Source: JAJTFW01 sp964584995 (lineage in GTDB: Bacteria > Bacteroidota > Bacteroidia > AKYH767-A > OLB10). From it: a stretch of 19,189 nucleotides of DNA. Where the stretch lies: contig CAZPCA010000038.1 in assembly GCA_964584995.1 (NCBI GenBank), positions 1-19,189 of the forward strand. The letters are read 5' to 3'. Positions 15,893 through 19,189 of the stretch are shown here, in pieces (the first letter of the stretch is position 1; every line of letters starts with the position of its first letter). The translations under genes were made by a program, and so were the position numbers. Below the pieces are notes generated by a model that was given only the letters and a program-made list of their open reading frames with translations, was not told where the DNA came from and did not search any database.

Positions 15893-15900
15893 CAAAAATA
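15893..15900 (-). promoter_or_regulatory. -7 promoter element of the superoxide dismutase gene
   Basis: The minus-strand reading is TATTTTTG, an exact TAnnTTTG match, 28 bases upstream of the ATG at 15864. No -33 TTTG is visible. Confidence 0.5.
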
Positions 15901-16032
15901 GAAAGAAAGGGCTTCGGAATGGCGAATGGGTTGCCAACGGTCACCTTCTTGCCGGAAGGTTCATTTCTTTTTTCAAAAGCGAGAGGGTAGGTCACATAAA
16001 TTTCTATATTTCATCGTCAAAACCCGCCTGCA

Positions 16033-17574
16033 ATGAAGAAAATCCTTTCCCTTGTTTCGCTGACAGCCTTCCTCCTGGTGTCTGCCTGTACGAAAAATGA
16101 TACGCCGGATGTAACGGACAATACCGGCGTATTGGTTCAAAAGCAACAAGTCCTGCAAGTGCCAGCAGGTGATCCGCTTTCAAAAAGCAAGCTGGATCAG
16201 TGGGTGATTTCCACCCTGGAATCGAAAAACGTATTCGAGTGGGAGGAAACCGATCTGCATACACGCTGGAGCGCACTGCAATACGGAGACCACAGCCTGG
16301 CAATCGGGTATAAGCTGGCTACAGACGGAGATATCAGCAACAAACTTCACCGTATCAATCTGGCTGCCGGTCCTTACCGCGCTGTACACGATGCGCTATT
16401 GGCGTTCATCGTGGAGGAGTTGAACAAAAATGCATCGACGCCAATCCAACTGGAGGATATTTTGGTGGAGGATGATCCTGTTGTACCGGTGATCACCATA
16501 CGTACTACTGACAAGTATCTGCTGACCGCTCTGGCGAACCTGCAAAATGTCCGTTACCTGGAGCCGCTTGATTATTGGCCCGGCGCCTTGAATCGTTCCA
16601 CCTCGGGTTGCAGCTCCTCTGTGGAGCCACTCAATTCGGCCGACTTCACCACTATTTCTCCCGCCTCCGTATTGCCATGGAATTTCAACAACCACAATGT
16701 GCCGGCAGCATGGAATTCGGCACAGGGACAAGGAATAACGGTAGGTGTAATCGATGCAGGACTGAGCAGCAATCAGCCATTGCTGGGGGCACAATTCAAC
16801 AACGGGGATTCCAACGTGGGCCGTTCGCTGACCACCGATTATACCTTTGGCAGCAGTGTGTATGCTTCCTGTTCCCACGGCAATGCGATGTCTGGTCAGG
16901 CAGTAGGTCCACGCAACAATCAGAATTCCACATGTGGCGTAGCCTACAAGAGCAATCTGCATTTCATCCGCGGAGCGGAGGATGTTGTCCTGGACTTATC
17001 CTCCGAAAAGACCGCTACCAAAAATGCATTCATCCGTATGGGCAACCGCAGCGATGTGCGTGTCATCAGCCTGAGCATGGGTACTCCCTTTTCAAGCGGA
17101 GTGCTCAAGGACGGAGTGGATTACGCCAATAACATGGGCAAGGTGATTTTTGCGGCGGCAGGGACTTCGCTGAGCTGGACCACCTGGTACGGGGTCATCT
17201 ATCCGGCGTATTATTCCAGTTGTATTGCTGTGACCGGTGTAAAAGAAAACGGCAGCCGTTGTGCCTCTTGCCACGACGGGTCCAAAGTGCTCTATACAAT
17301 CACAATGGAGCGGAACGTGAACAGCAACCGGAATTCCTTGAGCTATAACGTCAGCGGTAATACTCCTGCATACATCGGTGGAAGTTCCTGTGCCACGGCG
17401 ACGGCATCCGGTATTGCAGCCCTCGTTTGGAGTGCACGGCCGGCCATGACCCGTACGCAGCTGCTGACCTGCCTGACCAATACTTCGCAGTTTTATCCCG
17501 CTAAGAGTTCTTCCAAAGGCTACGGTAATCTGAATGCTGCTGCGGCAGTAAGCTACGCTGTGACCAATTACTGA
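16033..17574 (+). CDS. Subtilisin-family (S8) serine protease, predicted lipoprotein
   Basis: A 513-residue protein with a type II signal (lipobox VSAC, Cys19, then TKNDTPD), so probably an envelope-anchored protease. Residues 20-210 look like a propeptide or N-terminal domain. The catalytic triad is Asp241 (VGVIDAG), His282 (SCSHGNAMSG) and Ser452 (GGSSCATATASG). The usual oxyanion-hole Asn of AAAGN is Thr378 (FAAAGTS). A CASCH motif (410-414) lies between it and the catalytic serine; other cysteines (193, 280, 301, 453, 480) may form disulfides. The protein ends soon after the catalytic domain, with no type IX sorting domain visible. It is transcribed divergently from the superoxide dismutase gene; its substrate is unknown. 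Confidence 0.88.
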   Translation: MKKILSLVSLTAFLLVSACTKNDTPDVTDNTGVLVQKQQVLQVPAGDPLSKSKLDQWVISTLESKNVFEWEETDLHTRWSALQYGDHSLAIGYKLATDGDISNKLHRINLAAGPYRAVHDALLAFIVEELNKNASTPIQLEDILVEDDPVVPVITIRTTDKYLLTALANLQNVRYLEPLDYWPGALNRSTSGCSSSVEPLNSADFTTISPASVLPWNFNNHNVPAAWNSAQGQGITVGVIDAGLSSNQPLLGAQFNNGDSNVGRSLTTDYTFGSSVYASCSHGNAMSGQAVGPRNNQNSTCGVAYKSNLHFIRGAEDVVLDLSSEKTATKNAFIRMGNRSDVRVISLSMGTPFSSGVLKDGVDYANNMGKVIFAAAGTSLSWTTWYGVIYPAYYSSCIAVTGVKENGSRCASCHDGSKVLYTITMERNVNSNRNSLSYNVSGNTPAYIGGSSCATATASGIAALVWSARPAMTRTQLLTCLTNTSQFYPAKSSSKGYGNLNAAAAVSYAVTNY

Positions 17575-17602
17575 GGAGTAATGTGCTGCTAAGAAATCTT
17601 CA

Positions 17603-18703
17603 TTATCGCTTTTTCACAGCGAGAAAGAGCGTCTCGTAGGCATCTGCGATACCCTGCCAGTTGTACTGACGCTGGATACTTTCCCGCAAGGCACTTGTGA
17701 ACAAAGAACGCTTTTCTTCCAGCTGAGCGGGCCGGGAAAGCAGCGATGCAATGGCAGTGGGACTATCGAAGTAAAATGCATGCGCGCCCAACACATCGCG
17801 GTTGAAGAGGTTGTCGTGAGAGAGAATGAAAGCACCGGAAGCCATCGCTTCGAGCAGGCTGGGATTGGTGCCGCCTACAGAGTGCCCGTGAAAATAATAC
17901 CGTGCATACCAGCGCAGATTGTTCAGGTGTTGTAGGTTGTAAATGCCACCCATGAACCGGATGCCGGGATACTTGCTGTACTTTGATTGCAGGAATTCAC
18001 CGTAAGGAGTTTGGTGTTTCCCGATGACGAGAAAAGGCTTTTGGACACCGGATTGCACGATGCCGTCCAGGATGGTTTCAATGTTGTTTTCTTTTTCCAG
18101 TCGGGCGATCAGCAGATCGTAATCCCGCTCCTGCACTCCATAATTGTCCAGCACACTTGCATCGGGATCATTGAAAAGTTCAGCGCCGTAAGCGATGAAA
18201 CTGGAATCCTTTCCGTACTCCTGTAACAGGTAATTCCTGATTTCACGGTTGTCGCTCACAAGGTGTCCGCCGTAACGTGCGCCGAGGGATTCAAACCATT
18301 TTGCGAGTTTTTTGACGATTGCGTTCCACTTGTCTCTTTTCCATTCCAAGCCATCCATGTTGGTGACCAGCGCTGTGTCCCCGGTGCGCAAAAAGGGAAA
18401 AAATACAGAAGCCGTAGTATATCCCAGAACGAGCAGGATGTCGGTTTTATCCTGCAGTGCATGCTGCATGCATTTCAGGTCATAAATGAAATTACCGGCA
18501 GTACCGATTTTTTTTTCAGGGTTCCAGATCTTCACAATACGTACTCCCTGATACGTGTCCGAGTTGTAATCGTGGTAGTGCGGATTGTATACCGTCACTT
18601 CATGACCTGCCCTTACCAGCAGTACGGCAAGATGCTCCGCGCATTGCTCGAAGCCGCCGTAATTGTTGGGAATTCCCCGAGATCCAGTGATGGCTATCCG
18701 CAT
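17603..18703 (-). CDS. Glycosyltransferase, DUF1972/GT4 type
   Basis: A 366-residue retaining-type GT-B glycosyltransferase. The N-terminal DUF1972 part has GSRGIPNNYGGFEQCAEH (7-24) and TNMDGLEWKRDKWN (114-127), the usual signature of rhamnosyltransferase-like enzymes of polysaccharide synthesis. The C-terminal part has FHGHSVGGTNPSLLEAM (271-287) with the GT4 acidic residue Glu285. It should act in the cytoplasm on a nucleotide sugar and lipid-linked acceptor. It starts 12 bases after the thiL stop, so the two are probably co-transcribed. The sugar and acceptor are not predictable from sequence. Confidence 0.88.
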   Translation of the reverse strand: MRIAITGSRGIPNNYGGFEQCAEHLAVLLVRAGHEVTVYNPHYHDYNSDTYQGVRIVKIWNPEKKIGTAGNFIYDLKCMQHALQDKTDILLVLGYTTASVFFPFLRTGDTALVTNMDGLEWKRDKWNAIVKKLAKWFESLGARYGGHLVSDNREIRNYLLQEYGKDSSFIAYGAELFNDPDASVLDNYGVQERDYDLLIARLEKENNIETILDGIVQSGVQKPFLVIGKHQTPYGEFLQSKYSKYPGIRFMGGIYNLQHLNNLRWYARYYFHGHSVGGTNPSLLEAMASGAFILSHDNLFNRDVLGAHAFYFDSPTAIASLLSRPAQLEEKRSLFTSALRESIQRQYNWQGIADAYETLFLAVKKR

Positions 18704-18715
18704 AGTAAGTAATGA

Positions 18716-19189
18716 TCAGTGACGGAAGGCGTCCCAGCCCTGCGCTTTGAGCTCGTGCACGTTCTGTTGCCGGTCGATGAACCGATAGCCGGCTTCGGGC
18801 TCTGTCATGTGGCCGATGATACTGATTTCAGCCCTGTCCTTTATTTTTTCGTATTCACTCAATGGCAGAGTGAAGAGTAACTCGTAATCTTCGCCGCCGT
18901 TCAGCGCCGCTACGCTCGGGTCAAGTCCCAATTCAATACCCAGTTCTGAGGTGAGGTGATCGATGGGTAGTTTCTCCTCATAGAGCTGACAGCCGGTGTT
19001 GGATTGTTTGCACAGGTGCATCACTTCAGAAGCAACGCCGTCAGAAATATCAATCATGCTGTTGGGACGTATATACCAGGTCTTGAAGCGTTGGATGATG
19101 TCCAGTCGGGCTTCGGGCTTGAGTTGCCTTTCAAGCAGGTAATCGTAGCCATGCAGTTCCGGTTGTACACCGGGATTTTCCAGGAATAT
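18716..19189 (-). CDS. thiL: Thiamine-monophosphate kinase, N-terminal part missing
   Basis: The C-terminal 157 residues of a thiamine-phosphate kinase, which converts thiamine phosphate to thiamine diphosphate with ATP. The frame is open to the right edge, so the gene continues outside the window; an ATG at 19057 is internal because the upstream codons (ending RPNSM) also fit ThiL. MIDISDGVASE and LNGGEDYELLFT are conserved ThiL motifs of the AIR-synthase-like fold. The glycosyltransferase gene follows closely on the same strand. Confidence 0.92.
   Translation of the reverse strand: MFLENPGVQPELHGYDYLLERQLKPEARLDIIQRFKTWYIRPNSMIDISDGVASEVMHLCKQSNTGCQLYEEKLPIDHLTSELGIELGLDPSVAALNGGEDYELLFTLPLSEYEKIKDRAEISIIGHMTEPEAGYRFIDRQQNVHELKAQGWDAFRH

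Noticed and set aside
16005..16012. TATATTTC before the subtilase as a -7 element
   Set aside because: The last base, G in the consensus, is wrong and no -33 element is present.
17260..17274. CxxCH (CASCH) in the subtilase read as a c-type haem site
   Set aside because: There is one isolated motif, no other cytochrome feature, and it lies within a protease domain; a disulfide or metal role is more likely.

Overview
The window reads as a chromosomal stretch from a member of the Bacteroidota, of moderate GC content and possibly near the Chitinophagales (the order is a guess). Three things point there. Several genes carry the Bacteroidota -7 promoter element TAnnTTTG, once with a TTTG -33 element at the expected 19-base spacing. 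The gene order rplM-rpsI-rpsB-tsf followed by pyrH-frr, the MDTLSYKT start of L13 and the DAHP synthase-chorismate mutase fusion are typical of the phylum. Many starts lack a clear Shine-Dalgarno sequence. I see no phage genes, transposase, CRISPR array, tRNA or rRNA.

Layout. 1-7.3 kb is an envelope and carbohydrate region: the 3' part of a GH5-like glycoside hydrolase, a polytopic GT-C-like membrane protein, a small lipoprotein, a GtrB-like membrane-anchored GT2 enzyme that follows the ketoacid CoA-transferase genes scoA-scoB, then a methyltransferase and a soluble dolichyl-phosphate-mannose-synthase-like GT2. 7.3-8.6 kb holds a convergent small lipoprotein and a second methyltransferase. 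8.7-13.0 kb is the translation core: rplM, rpsI, rpsB, tsf, pyrH, frr, with a strong promoter before rplM and hairpin terminators after rpsB and tsf. 13.1-15.0 kb has an isoprenylcysteine-methyltransferase-like membrane protein and a bifunctional DAHP synthase-chorismate mutase. 15.0-17.6 kb has a perfect 15-bp hairpin between convergent genes, a Mn-type superoxide dismutase and a lipoprotein subtilase. 17.6-19.2 kb has a DUF1972-type glycosyltransferase just downstream of thiL, which runs off the right edge.

How the genes work together. The GtrB-like enzyme (3252-4187) probably makes a polyprenyl-phosphate sugar, which a GT-C enzyme such as 1283-2629 could use on the far side of the membrane. 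The other GT2, the methyltransferases and the DUF1972 enzyme suggest more surface-glycan chemistry. The rplM-frr block supplies ribosomal proteins, elongation factor Ts, UMP kinase and ribosome recycling factor. No clearly new multi-gene defence or mobile system is visible. The most unusual items are a subtilase with Thr where the oxyanion-hole Asn normally sits, the perfect hairpin near 15.13 kb, and possibly interacting glycan genes that are separated by unrelated genes.
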